Assembly (NCBI GenBank): GCA_902616245.1 | Contig: CACMSB010000001.1 | Span: 124,001 to 188,000, forward strand | Origin: an uncultured Pelagibacteraceae bacterium | GTDB lineage: Bacteria; Pseudomonadota; Alphaproteobacteria; Pelagibacterales; Pelagibacteraceae | DNA: 64,000 bases | Direction: 5' to 3' | Shown: positions 19,124-27,603 of the stretch, piece by piece | How the letters are laid out: each line of letters opens with the position of its first letter | How positions within the stretch are numbered: position 1 is the stretch's first letter | Made by a program: the position numbers and the translations under genes | Notes under the pieces: generated by a model | Database searches by the model: none | Told to the model about the DNA's origin: nothing | What the model saw: the letters and a program-made list of their open reading frames with translations, nothing else

Positions 19124-21604
19124 ATGTCGAAAAATAAGATCACAGCAGTCCTTGGACCTACAAATACTGGTAAAACTTTTTTAGCTATAGAAACTATGCT
19201 TTCATTCGACACAGGAATGATAGGATTTCCACTAAGACTTCTAGCAAGAGAAGTTTACGACAAAATAATACAAAAAGTAGATGCTTCCAAGGTAGCTCTT
19301 ATTACAGGGGAAGAAAAAATTATACCACTTAATGCTAAGTATTTTTTATGTACTGTAGAATCAATGCCTGTAGATAAGGTTTTAGATTTCGTAGGTATTG
19401 ATGAAATTCAAATGTGTTCTGATCATGAGCGAGGTCATATTTTTACAGATAGATTATTGAATCTGAGAGGTGAAAAATTAACAATGTTAATGGGTTCAAA
19501 TACTATTAAAAATATTATTCAAAAGCTGGATGAAGATGTTGAGTTTATAAACAAACAAAGATTATCAAAACTATCATTTGGAGGACACAAAAAAATTTCA
19601 AGAATTGAGAGAAAAAGCGCAATTATAGCTTTTTCAACAGAAGAGGTTTACGCGATTGCTGAATTATTAAGAAGACAAAAAGGTGGCGCAGCAATTGTGA
19701 TGGGATCTCTCAGTCCTAAAACTAGAAATGCTCAAGTAAATTTATATCAGTCAGGTGACGTCGATTATCTAGTTGCTACTGATGCAATCGGTATGGGTAT
19801 CAATATGGATTTAGATCACGTTTATTTCTCGAATATAAAAAAATTTGATGGAAAAAAAATAAGACGATTGAAGGTTGCTGAAATAGGACAAATTTCAGGA
19901 AGAGCTGGACGATATCTAAATGATGGTAGCTTTGGGATAACTGGAGATTGTGATGAAATCAATCCAGATGAAATCGAATTTTTAGAAAATCATAATTTCC
20001 CAGAAATACAGAGCATTTTTTGGAGAAATTCTAATTTAAATTTTAATAATCAAGAAACTTTATTAAGATCATTAGATGAAAAGCCTAAGAAAGATTGGTT
20101 AAGGAGAGTTGGAGAATGTGAAGACGAGAAGGTTTTGAAGTATTTTTTAAAAGAGGACAAAAATAATATAAGTAATGATAATGAAGTTTTAAAAATTTTA
20201 TGGGAATGTTGCCAAATTCCAGACTTTGTTAAAAAAACCTATGGTCATCATTTAGAGGTAGTAAGTAGAGTATTCAATTTTTTAACAACTGAAGATAGGA
20301 AAATACCAAATCATTATATGAAAAAACAACTTTCAATGCTTGATAAACTTGATGGGAATGTAGATTCTTTATCGAATAGAATATCTAATGTTAGAACATG
20401 GTCATATGTATCTAATAAATCTAATTGGGTTGAGAACCAAGATTACTGGATTGAAAGAACAAAAAAACTTGAGGACAAATTATCAGATCGACTTCATGAT
20501 GAATTAACTAAAACATTTATTGACAAGAGAGCTAGTGTTTTAGCTAGAGGATTAAAACAAGATATTGAGCTAAAAACTGAGATTACTGAGAAAGAAAATG
20601 TGCTTATAAATGATCAATATATTGGAAATTTAAAAGGATTAAAACTTCAATTAGATTTAAAAGTTGATGCATTAGACACAGATATTAAATCTTTAAAAAA
20701 AGCTGCAAGACATAATGTTAGCCCAGAAATAATTAATAGGATCAAACAAATAGTTGAAACTGGACTCATAAAATTGAAAGATGACTTTAAGATTTATTGG
20801 AAAAATGAACCAATTGCAAAATTATCTGCAGGATCGGATTATTTAAATCCAAACATCGAACTTATAATTGATGATATGATAGAAAATGATGAAAGAAATA
20901 AGTTAAGCGATTACCTTAATAAATGGATTAATAAGAAAATTGATATCGAACTTAATAATTTAATTGAATTAAAAAGTATAAATGACAGTAATCCTCAATT
21001 AAGAGCATTGTCATACAGACTTTATGAAAACAATGGCGTGATAAAAAGATCAAATATTTCAGATTATTTAAAAAAAATAAATCAAAACGATAGAAAAAAA
21101 CTAAGAATGCTTGGAGTAAAATTTGGAAGATACCACATATTTTTGCATAAATTATTTAAACCAAGTTCAGTTTCACTCAGAATTCTCCTATGGAAAATTT
21201 ACAATAATAAATATTTAAATTTATCTCCTCCAACTTTTGGATTAAATTTTATTGACAAAATGAAAGCGGCAAATAAGGATTTCATGTTATTATGTGGATT
21301 TGAAAAGTTTGATGATATCTATGTTAGGATAGACATCCTTGAAAGATTATTTTTATTAATTTTTAATTCAGATAAAGACGAAAAAAAAGAAATTAAAGTG
21401 GTGCCTGAAATGTTAAATTTATTAGGTTGTTCAAAAGAAAATTTTAAAAAACTATTAAAAAAAATGGATTATAAAATTTATGAGAAAGAAAAAGAGCTTT
21501 TTATAAAATATACTCCATTAAAGAAGAAAATTTTTTCAAAAAAAGACAAAAAAGACTATTCTAATAATCCTTTCAATGTATTAAGTCAGTTAAATCTAAA
21601 ATAA
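19124..21604 (+). CDS. Suv3-like superfamily 2 ATP-dependent RNA helicase
   Basis: 826-residue DExH-type helicase related to the mitochondrial Suv3 degradosome helicase. Walker A is GPTNTGKT (residues 11-18), with the unusual DEIQ box at 93-96. The second RecA domain has YLVATDAIGMGINMDLDHVYF and QISGRAGR (motif VI). The C-terminal half is helical and lysine-rich, as in Suv3/SUPV3L1 relatives. In alphaproteobacteria such genes are commonly found upstream of fdxA and carD, as here. The stop overlaps the next ATG (TAATG). It probably acts in RNA turnover; pnp lies elsewhere in the window. Confidence 0.9.
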   Translation: MSKNKITAVLGPTNTGKTFLAIETMLSFDTGMIGFPLRLLAREVYDKIIQKVDASKVALITGEEKIIPLNAKYFLCTVESMPVDKVLDFVGIDEIQMCSDHERGHIFTDRLLNLRGEKLTMLMGSNTIKNIIQKLDEDVEFINKQRLSKLSFGGHKKISRIERKSAIIAFSTEEVYAIAELLRRQKGGAAIVMGSLSPKTRNAQVNLYQSGDVDYLVATDAIGMGINMDLDHVYFSNIKKFDGKKIRRLKVAEIGQISGRAGRYLNDGSFGITGDCDEINPDEIEFLENHNFPEIQSIFWRNSNLNFNNQETLLRSLDEKPKKDWLRRVGECEDEKVLKYFLKEDKNNISNDNEVLKILWECCQIPDFVKKTYGHHLEVVSRVFNFLTTEDRKIPNHYMKKQLSMLDKLDGNVDSLSNRISNVRTWSYVSNKSNWVENQDYWIERTKKLEDKLSDRLHDELTKTFIDKRASVLARGLKQDIELKTEITEKENVLINDQYIGNLKGLKLQLDLKVDALDTDIKSLKKAARHNVSPEIINRIKQIVETGLIKLKDDFKIYWKNEPIAKLSAGSDYLNPNIELIIDDMIENDERNKLSDYLNKWINKKIDIELNNLIELKSINDSNPQLRALSYRLYENNGVIKRSNISDYLKKINQNDRKKLRMLGVKFGRYHIFLHKLFKPSSVSLRILLWKIYNNKYLNLSPPTFGLNFIDKMKAANKDFMLLCGFEKFDDIYVRIDILERLFLLIFNSDKDEKKEIKVVPEMLNLLGCSKENFKKLLKKMDYKIYEKEKELFIKYTPLKKKIFSKKDKKDYSNNPFNVLSQLNLK

Positions 21605-22029
21605 TGTTCAAGCTATTCAAAAACAAAATAGATAAAGAAAAAGATAATGATCATTTATCACTAATTAGTGTTGCTGCATTATTGATACATTCAGCAAAAA
21701 TCGACGAAAACTTCACTGAAAAGGAAAATAAAATTATAAAGAGAGCGTTAATTGAAATGGGCGCTGATGAAAATGAATTAGAAAAAATAATAAAAGATGC
21801 TGAATTAAAAGAAAAAGACTCAAACCAAATTTTAGAATTTACAAAAGAAGTTAAAAACAAAAGCATAGAAGAAAAAAAGGTGGTTATTGAGGCCTTATGG
21901 AATATTATATATTCTGATAAAAATGCAGATATGTATGAAACTAACTTAATGAGAAGATTAAGTGGGTTATTATATCTTGATCCAAAAATTGTTGGAGACA
22001 TAAAACAAAAAATCAAGTCTAACCAATGA
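21604..22029 (+). CDS. TerB-like (tellurite resistance family) helical protein
   Basis: 141-residue all-helical cytoplasmic protein with the acidic TerB pattern: [25 protein letters not shown] in the first half and the repeat-like [28 protein letters not shown] in the second, with Asp/Glu positions that bind metal in TerB. Family members are widespread and mostly not involved in tellurite resistance; the real role is unknown. It is translationally coupled on both sides (TAATG with the helicase, ATGA with fdxA), so it belongs to the helicase-fdxA-carD operon. Confidence 0.8.
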   Translation: MFKLFKNKIDKEKDNDHLSLISVAALLIHSAKIDENFTEKENKIIKRALIEMGADENELEKIIKDAELKEKDSNQILEFTKEVKNKSIEEKKVVIEALWNIIYSDKNADMYETNLMRRLSGLLYLDPKIVGDIKQKIKSNQ

Positions 22030-22352
22030 CGTATTTAGTCAATGATAAATGTATAAAATGTAAACACACAACTTGTGTGGATGTGTGTCCAGTAGATTGT
22101 TTTTATGAGGGAAAAAATATGCTTGTAATTAAACCTGATGAGTGTATAGATTGTGGCGTTTGTGAACCTGAATGTCCTATAGATGCTATTATTTCAGACA
22201 CAGAGGCAGGAAGTGAAAAATGGTTAGAGGTAAATAAAAAATACTCTGAGTTATGGCCAAATATTTCAGAAGCAAAAGAACCTCTTTCCGATCACGAGAA
22301 ATATAAAAATGAAGAAAATAAATTTGATAAGTACTTTGAAGAAAACCTTTAA
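22026..22352 (+). CDS. fdxA: Seven-iron ferredoxin (3Fe-4S/4Fe-4S)
   Basis: 108-residue FdxA-type ferredoxin, a soluble electron carrier. Cysteines at 9, 12, 17, 21 and 25 and again at 40, 43, 46 and 50 supply the cluster ligands of the two sites. The flanking sequence ([20 protein letters not shown] and [14 protein letters not shown]) and the C-terminal [19 protein letters not shown] extension are diagnostic of the proteobacterial FdxA group. The electron partner is not known. The end of the gene overlaps the start of carD by 44 bases in another frame. Confidence 0.95.
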   Translation: MTYLVNDKCIKCKHTTCVDVCPVDCFYEGKNMLVIKPDECIDCGVCEPECPIDAIISDTEAGSEKWLEVNKKYSELWPNISEAKEPLSDHEKYKNEENKFDKYFEENL

Positions 22353-23175
22353 AACCAAAAAAACTGTAAATAAAAAAAACGATAAATTAAAAACAAAGAT
22401 AAAAAAAAATAAAGCTGCTGCCAAAACAAAAAAAACAAAATCAGTAACTAAATCCAAAAAAGCTAAAGTTCAAAAAAAAGTATTGAAATCGGTTGGTAAG
22501 CAAAAAATATTAAAAACTGAGAAAAAGAATGCAGCTGAAGCAAATACAAATCCATTACGTATTCCAAAAAATAATGAACAGAAACCTGAAATAAAAAAAG
22601 TAAAAAAACAAGATACAGAAAAGAAAGAGTATAAAATAAAAGATTATGTAGTTTATCCAAAACATGGTGTTGGTCAAATTACAGAATTTAAAAAAATGAA
22701 TATAGGTGGTATTGACATTGAAGCATATATTTTAAAATTTGAAAAGGATAAGGCAAATGGAATGGTACCAGTAAATAAACAATCTCATTTGCGTCCACTA
22801 TCTACGATAAATCAAGTAAACAAATGTATTAGTATTTTAAAAAGTAAACCAAAAATAAAAAGAAGTATGTGGAGTAGGAGAGCTCAAGAGTATGAAGCTA
22901 AAATTTCTTCTGGCAAGATTTATGAATTGGCGGAGGTTGTTAGAGACTTGAATAAGGGTGATGATTTAATGGTTGATCAGTCATACAGTGAAAGGCAACT
23001 TTTCGAAAAAGCATATGAGAGAATACTCTCAGAATTTCAGATAATTTTAAACATCAGCTTAGAAGATACACAGAAAAAATTAGATAAAGCATTAAAAAGA
23101 AATTTGGAAAAACAAGTACAGAAAGTTGAAAATAAAATTCCTGAAGACGATATTCAAGAGGTAATGGCTAAATAA
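22309..23175 (+). CDS. CarD-family RNA polymerase-binding regulator with lysine-rich N-terminal tail
   Basis: 288 residues. The C-terminal part (about 105-270) is a CarD/CdnL domain: [15 protein letters not shown] (RNAP-interacting domain) then [27 protein letters not shown] (DNA-binding helical domain). Family members bind the RNAP beta subunit and stabilise open complexes at rRNA and other promoters. Residues 1-100 are an unusual tail built almost wholly of Lys, Thr, Ala and Asn, histone-H1-like. The ATG at 22309 lies inside fdxA; the next possible ATG would remove the tail but leave the domain. A tail-less start therefore cannot be excluded, although the frame is open and Lys-rich throughout. 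Convergent with the small basic gene. Confidence 0.9.
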   Translation: MKKINLISTLKKTFKTKKTVNKKNDKLKTKIKKNKAAAKTKKTKSVTKSKKAKVQKKVLKSVGKQKILKTEKKNAAEANTNPLRIPKNNEQKPEIKKVKKQDTEKKEYKIKDYVVYPKHGVGQITEFKKMNIGGIDIEAYILKFEKDKANGMVPVNKQSHLRPLSTINQVNKCISILKSKPKIKRSMWSRRAQEYEAKISSGKIYELAEVVRDLNKGDDLMVDQSYSERQLFEKAYERILSEFQIILNISLEDTQKKLDKALKRNLEKQVQKVENKIPEDDIQEVMAK

Positions 23176-23178
23176 AAA

Positions 23179-23213
23179 AAACGCTCCTCACGCAAGCGCC
23201 ATGAGAAGCGTTT
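23179..23213 (-). terminator. Intrinsic terminator between carD and the small basic gene
   Basis: AAACGCT with AGCGTTT, extended by CTCA/TGAG after a wobble, forms a 12-bp stem closed by a short GC-rich loop. On the minus strand it is followed by eight T residues, so it is an efficient-looking terminator for the small basic gene. It starts four bases after the carD stop and may also stop carD transcripts, though the plus-strand T-run is weak. Confidence 0.85.
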
Positions 23214-23231
23214 GTTAAAAAGAATACTAAA

Positions 23232-23315
23232 CTATTTTCTTCTTTTCTTTTTAGCTTTTTTCTTAGCTTTTTTCTTAGTTTTCTTTTTAGCAGCTTTTTT
23301 TCTTCTTTTAGCCAT
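23232..23315 (-). CDS. 27-residue Lys/Arg-rich basic protein
   Basis: An ORF of 28 codons starting MAKRRKKAAKKK. Of 27 residues, 16 are Lys, 4 Arg and 5 Ala, leaving one Thr and the initiator Met. The repeated KKKA pattern resembles histone-H1-like tails. An AGGGAG ribosome site lies 6-11 bases before the ATG. A promoter (23368-23396), a 5' hairpin (23338-23356) and a terminator (23179-23213) surround it, so it looks like a complete monocistronic gene. Probable nucleic-acid binding, on chromosome or ribosome. I do not recognise a named family; ribosomal mini-proteins of the Thx/bS22 kind are similar only in size and charge. Confidence 0.72.
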   Translation of the reverse strand: MAKRRKKAAKKKTKKKAKKKAKKKRRK

Positions 23316-23337
23316 CTTTAGCTCCCTTTTTTTAATT

Positions 23338-23356
23338 ACGAATCTTTTTGATTCGT
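23338..23356 (-). promoter_or_regulatory. 5' leader hairpin of the small basic gene
   Basis: ACGAATC and GATTCGT pair perfectly (7 bp) around five T residues (AAAAA on the transcript), and the flanks TTAATTA add partial symmetry. It lies just inside the predicted 5' end of the mRNA, 22 bases before the start codon. It could stabilise the transcript or be a protein-binding dyad. Confidence 0.5.
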
Positions 23357-23367
23357 TTAATTACCTT

Positions 23368-23396
23368 TTTGTAATTTTTTTGAATAGTTATGTCAA
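23368..23396 (-). promoter_or_regulatory. Predicted sigma-70 promoter of the small basic gene
   Basis: On the minus strand a perfect TTGACA (-35) is followed after 17 bases by TACAAA, a 4-of-6 match to the -10 box. Transcription would start near 23361, leaving a leader of about 46 bases with a hairpin at its beginning. The next 100 bases upstream, to 23502, are poly-T/poly-A-rich sequence with nothing else recognisable. Confidence 0.5.
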
Positions 23397-23502
23397 TTAC
23401 ATAATTTTTTGTTTTTTTTTTATTTTTTTTTTTTTTGAATTAAAAAAATTAATAATTAAAAAAAGTTAAGTAAAATAGCGATTATTAAACAAATTTTTTC
23501 AA

Positions 23503-25212
23503 TTAATTATAAAGATTTTCAAAATTATTTTTATATTTATTTATAATTTTATATCTTTTTAACTTTAATGTTGGTGTCAACATTCCATTTTCAATTGAAA
23601 ATTTTTCTTTTATTAAAAAAAACTTTTTAATATTTTCTATCTTTGAAAGATTATTATTTAAATTTTCTATTGCATTATGAATTTTTTCATTTGTGATATT
23701 TAAATAATCATCATTTAAAACTAATAAAGCTACTAAATATGGTTTATTGTCTCCATATACTACTGCTTGCTCAATAAATTCTAGATTCACTAATTCATTT
23801 TCAATTTTTAATGGAGAAATATTATCTCCTCCAGGTGTAATGAGGATATCTTTTTTTCTATCAGTTATCTTTAAAAAGTTATTTTCAAATACTCCAATAT
23901 CTCCTGTGTGAAGCCAACCATCTATTAAAACTTTTTCGGTTTCTTCTTTGTTATTCCAATAACCCAACATTACATTTTCACCTTTTACTAAAATTTCACC
24001 GTCTTCAGCTATTTTTACCTCATTTCCTTTAAATGGAGGGCCAACAGTGTCTATTCTAATATCATTTATTGGATTACAGCTTACTACCGGAGAAGTTTCT
24101 GTTAGGCCATAACCTTGCAGAGTCGGTAAACCAATAGCATTTAGAAAATATCCAACCTCTTTGTCTAAGGCACCGCCTCCAGAAACGAATGTTTTAAGAG
24201 ATCCCCCAAATTGTGATTTAATTTTTTTTCTAACCAATTTCTCTAGGATATTATCTTGTATAATTTCAAAAAAAGTTAAATTTTCTTTTTTTATTTTCTT
24301 TAGACCTAATTCTAACATTTTGTATATTAATTTTTTTTTCAATCCTGTGGCTTTTTTAAAACTTGTATTTATTTTTTGGTGTAGATTTTGATAAAATCTC
24401 GGAACGGCTGTCATAATTTCTGGTGAGCAATCACACATATTCTTAACTAGTTTATCAATGCTCTCTGCATAAAAAATTCTAGCTGCTACAGAGATTTGCA
24501 CAAATTGAACAGTGTGCTCGTAAGAATGCGAAAGCGGAAGCCATGTAAGGAATCTGGGCTGCTCTTTAGATAATAATGGTTTTAAGATATCTATCCCACC
24601 CTCACAATTATTTAAAATACCTCCATGACTTAAAATCACTCCTTTAGGATTACCTTGAGTACCTGAAGTATAAATTATACATGATGGATCTTTTCTTGAG
24701 GCTAGAGATTTATGTATTGGTAAATTTTTTTTGTTGTTATTTTGGATTAAGTTTTCAAAATTAATATAATCAATTTCTACATCTGGTAACTTTTCAAAAG
24801 AAAAAATTTTTTTTATAAATTTTTTATCCTTAATAATATTTTTCAATTTATTAAATTGTTCAATATTTGAGACAAAAATTATAGTTGGGCTGCAATCATT
24901 AAGAATATAATTGTAGTCATTTTCTGCATAAGTTGTGTATGCTGGAACAGTTATCCCATCTGACAACATAATAGATAAGTCTGTGATAAACCATTCAGGT
25001 CTATTTTCAGAAATTAACAAACATCTATCACCTTTTGATATTACTTTTCTTAATTCATTGGAAACTAAATTAATAAAATCATAGGTATCTTGCCAAGTAT
25101 AATTTTTTTTATTATCGCCTAAAGTTGATAATAAAATTTTGTCTTTATTAGTTTGTTTATTAAACTGATCAAAAAAAAGTTCAGTTAAATTATTAATTTG
25201 TTTTAAGTACAT
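23503..25212 (-). CDS. Long-chain acyl-CoA synthetase (AMP-forming)
   Basis: ANL-family ligase that activates fatty acids to acyl-CoA. Motifs in order: CIIYTSGTQGNPKGVILSHGG (AMP/P-loop), LPLSHSYEHT, GGGALDKEVGYFLNAIG, LQGYGLTETSPVVSCNP, and WLHTGDIGVFENNFLKITDRKKD. The layout matches FAA1-type long-chain synthetases; the terminal Lys is in the PTLKLKR region. I use the ATG at 25212 (569 residues). The frame also has an ATG at 25230, but that codon lies in the 3' acceptor end of tRNA-Leu and would add MPTKKY from tRNA sequence. It follows the tRNA directly. Confidence 0.88.
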   Translation of the reverse strand: MYLKQINNLTELFFDQFNKQTNKDKILLSTLGDNKKNYTWQDTYDFINLVSNELRKVISKGDRCLLISENRPEWFITDLSIMLSDGITVPAYTTYAENDYNYILNDCSPTIIFVSNIEQFNKLKNIIKDKKFIKKIFSFEKLPDVEIDYINFENLIQNNNKKNLPIHKSLASRKDPSCIIYTSGTQGNPKGVILSHGGILNNCEGGIDILKPLLSKEQPRFLTWLPLSHSYEHTVQFVQISVAARIFYAESIDKLVKNMCDCSPEIMTAVPRFYQNLHQKINTSFKKATGLKKKLIYKMLELGLKKIKKENLTFFEIIQDNILEKLVRKKIKSQFGGSLKTFVSGGGALDKEVGYFLNAIGLPTLQGYGLTETSPVVSCNPINDIRIDTVGPPFKGNEVKIAEDGEILVKGENVMLGYWNNKEETEKVLIDGWLHTGDIGVFENNFLKITDRKKDILITPGGDNISPLKIENELVNLEFIEQAVVYGDNKPYLVALLVLNDDYLNITNEKIHNAIENLNNNLSKIENIKKFFLIKEKFSIENGMLTPTLKLKRYKIINKYKNNFENLYN

Positions 25213-25220
25213 ATATTTTT

Positions 25221-25307
25221 TGGTGGGCAAAGAGAGAATCGAACTCTCACAGTATTGCTACTATTGGATTTTGAGTCCAACGCGTCTACCAGTTCCGCCA
25301 TTCGCCC
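25221..25307 (-). tRNA. tRNA-Leu (anticodon CAA)
   Basis: Class II tRNA with a long variable arm. The acceptor stem is GGGCGAA with TTTGCCC, followed by discriminator A and encoded CCA. The anticodon stem is TTGGA/TCCAA around the loop CTCAAAA (anticodon CAA, reading UUG). The T-arm is GAGAGTTCGATTCTCTC. It is followed within 9 bases by the acyl-CoA synthetase start codon. Confidence 0.97.
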
Positions 25308-25372
25308 ATTTATTTTTAGTTTCATAGAATATAAATAATAGTATTAAAACACTATTTATATTAAAAGAAAAT

Positions 25373-25981
25373 ATGTTTAAGGAACTTTTTAATAAAACAA
25401 TTAAACTTGCAGGACATAAAAATTCAAAAAAAATTTTAGGGTTTATTTCTTTTATTGAGAGTTTCATATTTCCTATTCCACCAGATGTTCTTATTATTCC
25501 AATGACTATTGCCGACAGACAAAGATGGATGAAGATAGCAATTATTGCTACAACAGGATCCGTCTTAGGTGCGTGCCTGGGATATTTCATAGGATATGTT
25601 TTTTTCAATGAAATTGGAATTAAGATTTTTGAGCTTTATGGAGTAGATAATACTTCATTTTTAAAAGATAAAATTTCATCAGATGGAGGGGTTTTTGCAT
25701 GGGCGACTTTGCTTGCTATAGCGGGTTTTACACCCATCCCATTTAAATTGCTCACAATAACTAGTGGATTTGTTCAATTTAATATTGTCTATTTTATAAT
25801 TGTCTCCTTACTAACAAGAGGATCTAGATTTTTTATAATAGCTTTCTTGGTTGGAAATTTTGGTCCAGCTATGAAAACAATAATTGAAAAAAAGCTGCTT
25901 AAAGTTTCAATGATAATCTCAATTGTATTAATAGTTTTTGCTTTTTTAATTTATAAATTTTTACAAAACTTTATGAACTAA
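25373..25981 (+). CDS. YqaA/DedA-like SNARE-associated membrane protein
   Basis: 202-residue inner-membrane protein of the YqaA branch of the DedA (SNARE-associated Golgi/VTT) family. It has IESFIFPIPPDVLIIPMTIA near the N-terminus, a small-residue-rich helix (GSVLGACLGYFIGYVFF), the GFTPIPFKLLTI re-entrant region, and a final hydrophobic helix. Relatives affect lipid-carrier flipping and membrane homeostasis; this paralogue's substrate is unknown. It begins a rightward set with dsbB and coq7 (one-base gap to dsbB). Confidence 0.85.
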   Translation: MFKELFNKTIKLAGHKNSKKILGFISFIESFIFPIPPDVLIIPMTIADRQRWMKIAIIATTGSVLGACLGYFIGYVFFNEIGIKIFELYGVDNTSFLKDKISSDGGVFAWATLLAIAGFTPIPFKLLTITSGFVQFNIVYFIIVSLLTRGSRFFIIAFLVGNFGPAMKTIIEKKLLKVSMIISIVLIVFAFLIYKFLQNFMN

Positions 25982-25982
25982 A

Positions 25983-26456
25983 ATGAATTTTATTTTAAAA
26001 AGAAAAAATATTTATTTATTAATTTTTATATACTCAATAATTGCTATATTATCCGCGATCTATATTGAAAAAGTTCTTGGGTTTTTACCATGTAAGTTAT
26101 GTATTTATCAAAGAATTCCTTTTTTAGTAGCGATCTTCATTTGTTTTTTAGGATATAACTATATTAAATCTGATAGAATATTAATTGCTTTAATCATTAC
26201 ATTCACACTTAGCACTGCTCTTGCAGGTTATCATTTTGGTATAGAAAATAGCATTTTTGATGAATATGCTGGTTGTACAAACACAAATATAGATATCACG
26301 AATAAAGAAAAAATAATCGAAAGTCTTGGAATGGTTAAAAATTGTAAAGATGTAAATTTTACTATTTTAGGCATATCTTTATCTGGATTGAATTTTTTAA
26401 CATCTTTACTAATTGTATTATTTTCGCTAAGAGCTCTTATTTATGAAAAAGACTAA
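25983..26456 (+). CDS. dsbB: Disulfide bond formation protein B
   Basis: 157-residue, four-helix membrane oxidase that re-oxidises DsbA with quinone. The first redox pair Cys37-Cys40 sits in LPCKLCIYQR after helix 1; the conserved Arg follows for quinone binding. The second periplasmic pair is Cys98 and Cys121. No DsbA gene is in the window. The end overlaps the coq7 start by 14 bases. The link to a ubiquinone-synthesis gene is suggestive, since DsbB uses quinone, but this could be chance packing. Confidence 0.88.
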   Translation: MNFILKRKNIYLLIFIYSIIAILSAIYIEKVLGFLPCKLCIYQRIPFLVAIFICFLGYNYIKSDRILIALIITFTLSTALAGYHFGIENSIFDEYAGCTNTNIDITNKEKIIESLGMVKNCKDVNFTILGISLSGLNFLTSLLIVLFSLRALIYEKD

Positions 26457-26976
26457 CAAGAAAAAATTAGAAGAATTTATTAGAGTTGATCACGCAGGTG
26501 AAAGAGGTGCAATTAAAATATATGAAGGTCAACTTTTAGCACTTAAAACATTTAAAAAGGATCCTGAACTATTAAAATTGGTAGAAGAAATGAGAGAACA
26601 TGAGCAAGAACATAGTGATTTTTTTGAAAATGAAATCAGAGAAAGAAATATAAAACCAACTAAATTTTTACCACTATGGGATTTATTAGGAGTAGGTTTA
26701 GGTTTCGGCTCAACAATATTAGGAAAAAAAGCAGCAATGCTATGTACAGCATCTGTTGAGGAAGTAATTGATAAACATTATCAGAGTCAAATAGATCAAT
26801 TACAAGATGATGAGAAAAAACTTAGAGAAAAAATTAAAAAATTTAGAGCTGATGAATTGGAGCATAAAGATACTGCATATGAGCACGGCGCAACAAAAAA
26901 AGGATTATATTCAGTAATGGATAAAATTATTAAAACCGGCTCAAAAATTGCTATAAATATCTCTGAAAAAATTTAA
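26443..26976 (+). CDS. coq7: 2-nonaprenyl-3-methyl-6-methoxy-1,4-benzoquinol hydroxylase (Coq7-type)
   Basis: Di-iron monooxygenase for the penultimate hydroxylation of ubiquinone biosynthesis. The 177 residues contain the ferritin-like iron ligands: Glu20 in VDHAGERGAIKIYEGQ, Glu54 and His57 in MREHEQEH, then SVEEVIDKHYQSQ and DELEHKDTAYEHGA. The Coq7 form, rather than UbiF, is usual for alphaproteobacteria. It fits with ubiE and ubiB elsewhere in the window. The stop shares TTAA with the convergent HNH gene. Confidence 0.94.
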   Translation: MKKTNKKKLEEFIRVDHAGERGAIKIYEGQLLALKTFKKDPELLKLVEEMREHEQEHSDFFENEIRERNIKPTKFLPLWDLLGVGLGFGSTILGKKAAMLCTASVEEVIDKHYQSQIDQLQDDEKKLREKIKKFRADELEHKDTAYEHGATKKGLYSVMDKIIKTGSKIAINISEKI

Positions 26977-27545
26977 CTAGGATCTAATTCTACATCCCAA
27001 TATAAATAATCCATCCAACTGCTGTGCAGAAAATTAGGAGGAAAATTCTTCCCGTTTCTATGAAGATCTTCTGTTGTTGGTTGAAAAGGCCACTGATTTA
27101 ACTTCATTCCAGAATTTTTTAGCAATCTTCCACCTTTTTTTACATTACATGCTGAGCATGCGGTAACAACGTTTTCCCAATCAGTTTTCCCACCTTTTGA
27201 TCTTGGAAGAAGATGGTCAAAAGTTAGTTCATCATTGCTTCCACAATATTGACAACTAAACTTATCTCTTAGAAAAACATTAAATCTTGTGAAATTTGGA
27301 TTTGAACGAGGCTTTATAAAAGATTTTAATGCAATAACACTCGGTAACTGCATAGAGAATGATGGGCTTCTTATCATTCTATCATAATGACTTACAATTG
27401 AGACTCTATCTAAAAATACAGATTTAATAGCGTCTTGCCATGACCATAATGATAAAGGATAATAACTTAATGGTCTATAATCTGCGTTAAGAACTAGAGC
27501 CGGACATTTTTCAAGTGAAAGGCTTTCATTGATCATTAGAGTCAT
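26973..27545 (-). CDS. HNH endonuclease family protein
   Basis: 190 residues with a zinc-ribbon HNH domain: Cys98-x2-Cys101, FDHLLPRSKGG (Asp110-His111), DWENVVTACSACN (Asn125, Cys130, Cys133). The N-terminal half (ALVLNADYRPLSYYPLSLWSW) is the conserved extension found in a widespread group of chromosomal bacterial HNH proteins. Their cellular role is not established; they are not typical restriction enzymes, and no methyltransferase neighbours it. An ATG three codons in (27536) is an equally plausible start. Confidence 0.85.
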   Translation of the reverse strand: MTLMINESLSLEKCPALVLNADYRPLSYYPLSLWSWQDAIKSVFLDRVSIVSHYDRMIRSPSFSMQLPSVIALKSFIKPRSNPNFTRFNVFLRDKFSCQYCGSNDELTFDHLLPRSKGGKTDWENVVTACSACNVKKGGRLLKNSGMKLNQWPFQPTTEDLHRNGKNFPPNFLHSSWMDYLYWDVELDPS

Positions 27546-27603
27546 AACTATTTAATATATTATATATTATTATTAATCAATGTAACAAAAAAGTTAATTC
27601 TCC

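Noticed and set aside
23212..23469. 85-residue plus-strand ORF rich in Phe and Leu
   Set aside because: Its composition is simply the complement of the Lys-rich small gene and of poly-A/T tracts.
23395..23470. Low-complexity poly-T/poly-A tract
   Set aside because: It is ordinary AT-rich intergenic sequence of a low-GC genome; no repeat unit or array structure is present.
25261..25608. 115-residue minus-strand ORF
   Set aside because: It covers the tRNA-Leu 5' end and the reverse strand of the YqaA gene; the tRNA and family matches are stronger.
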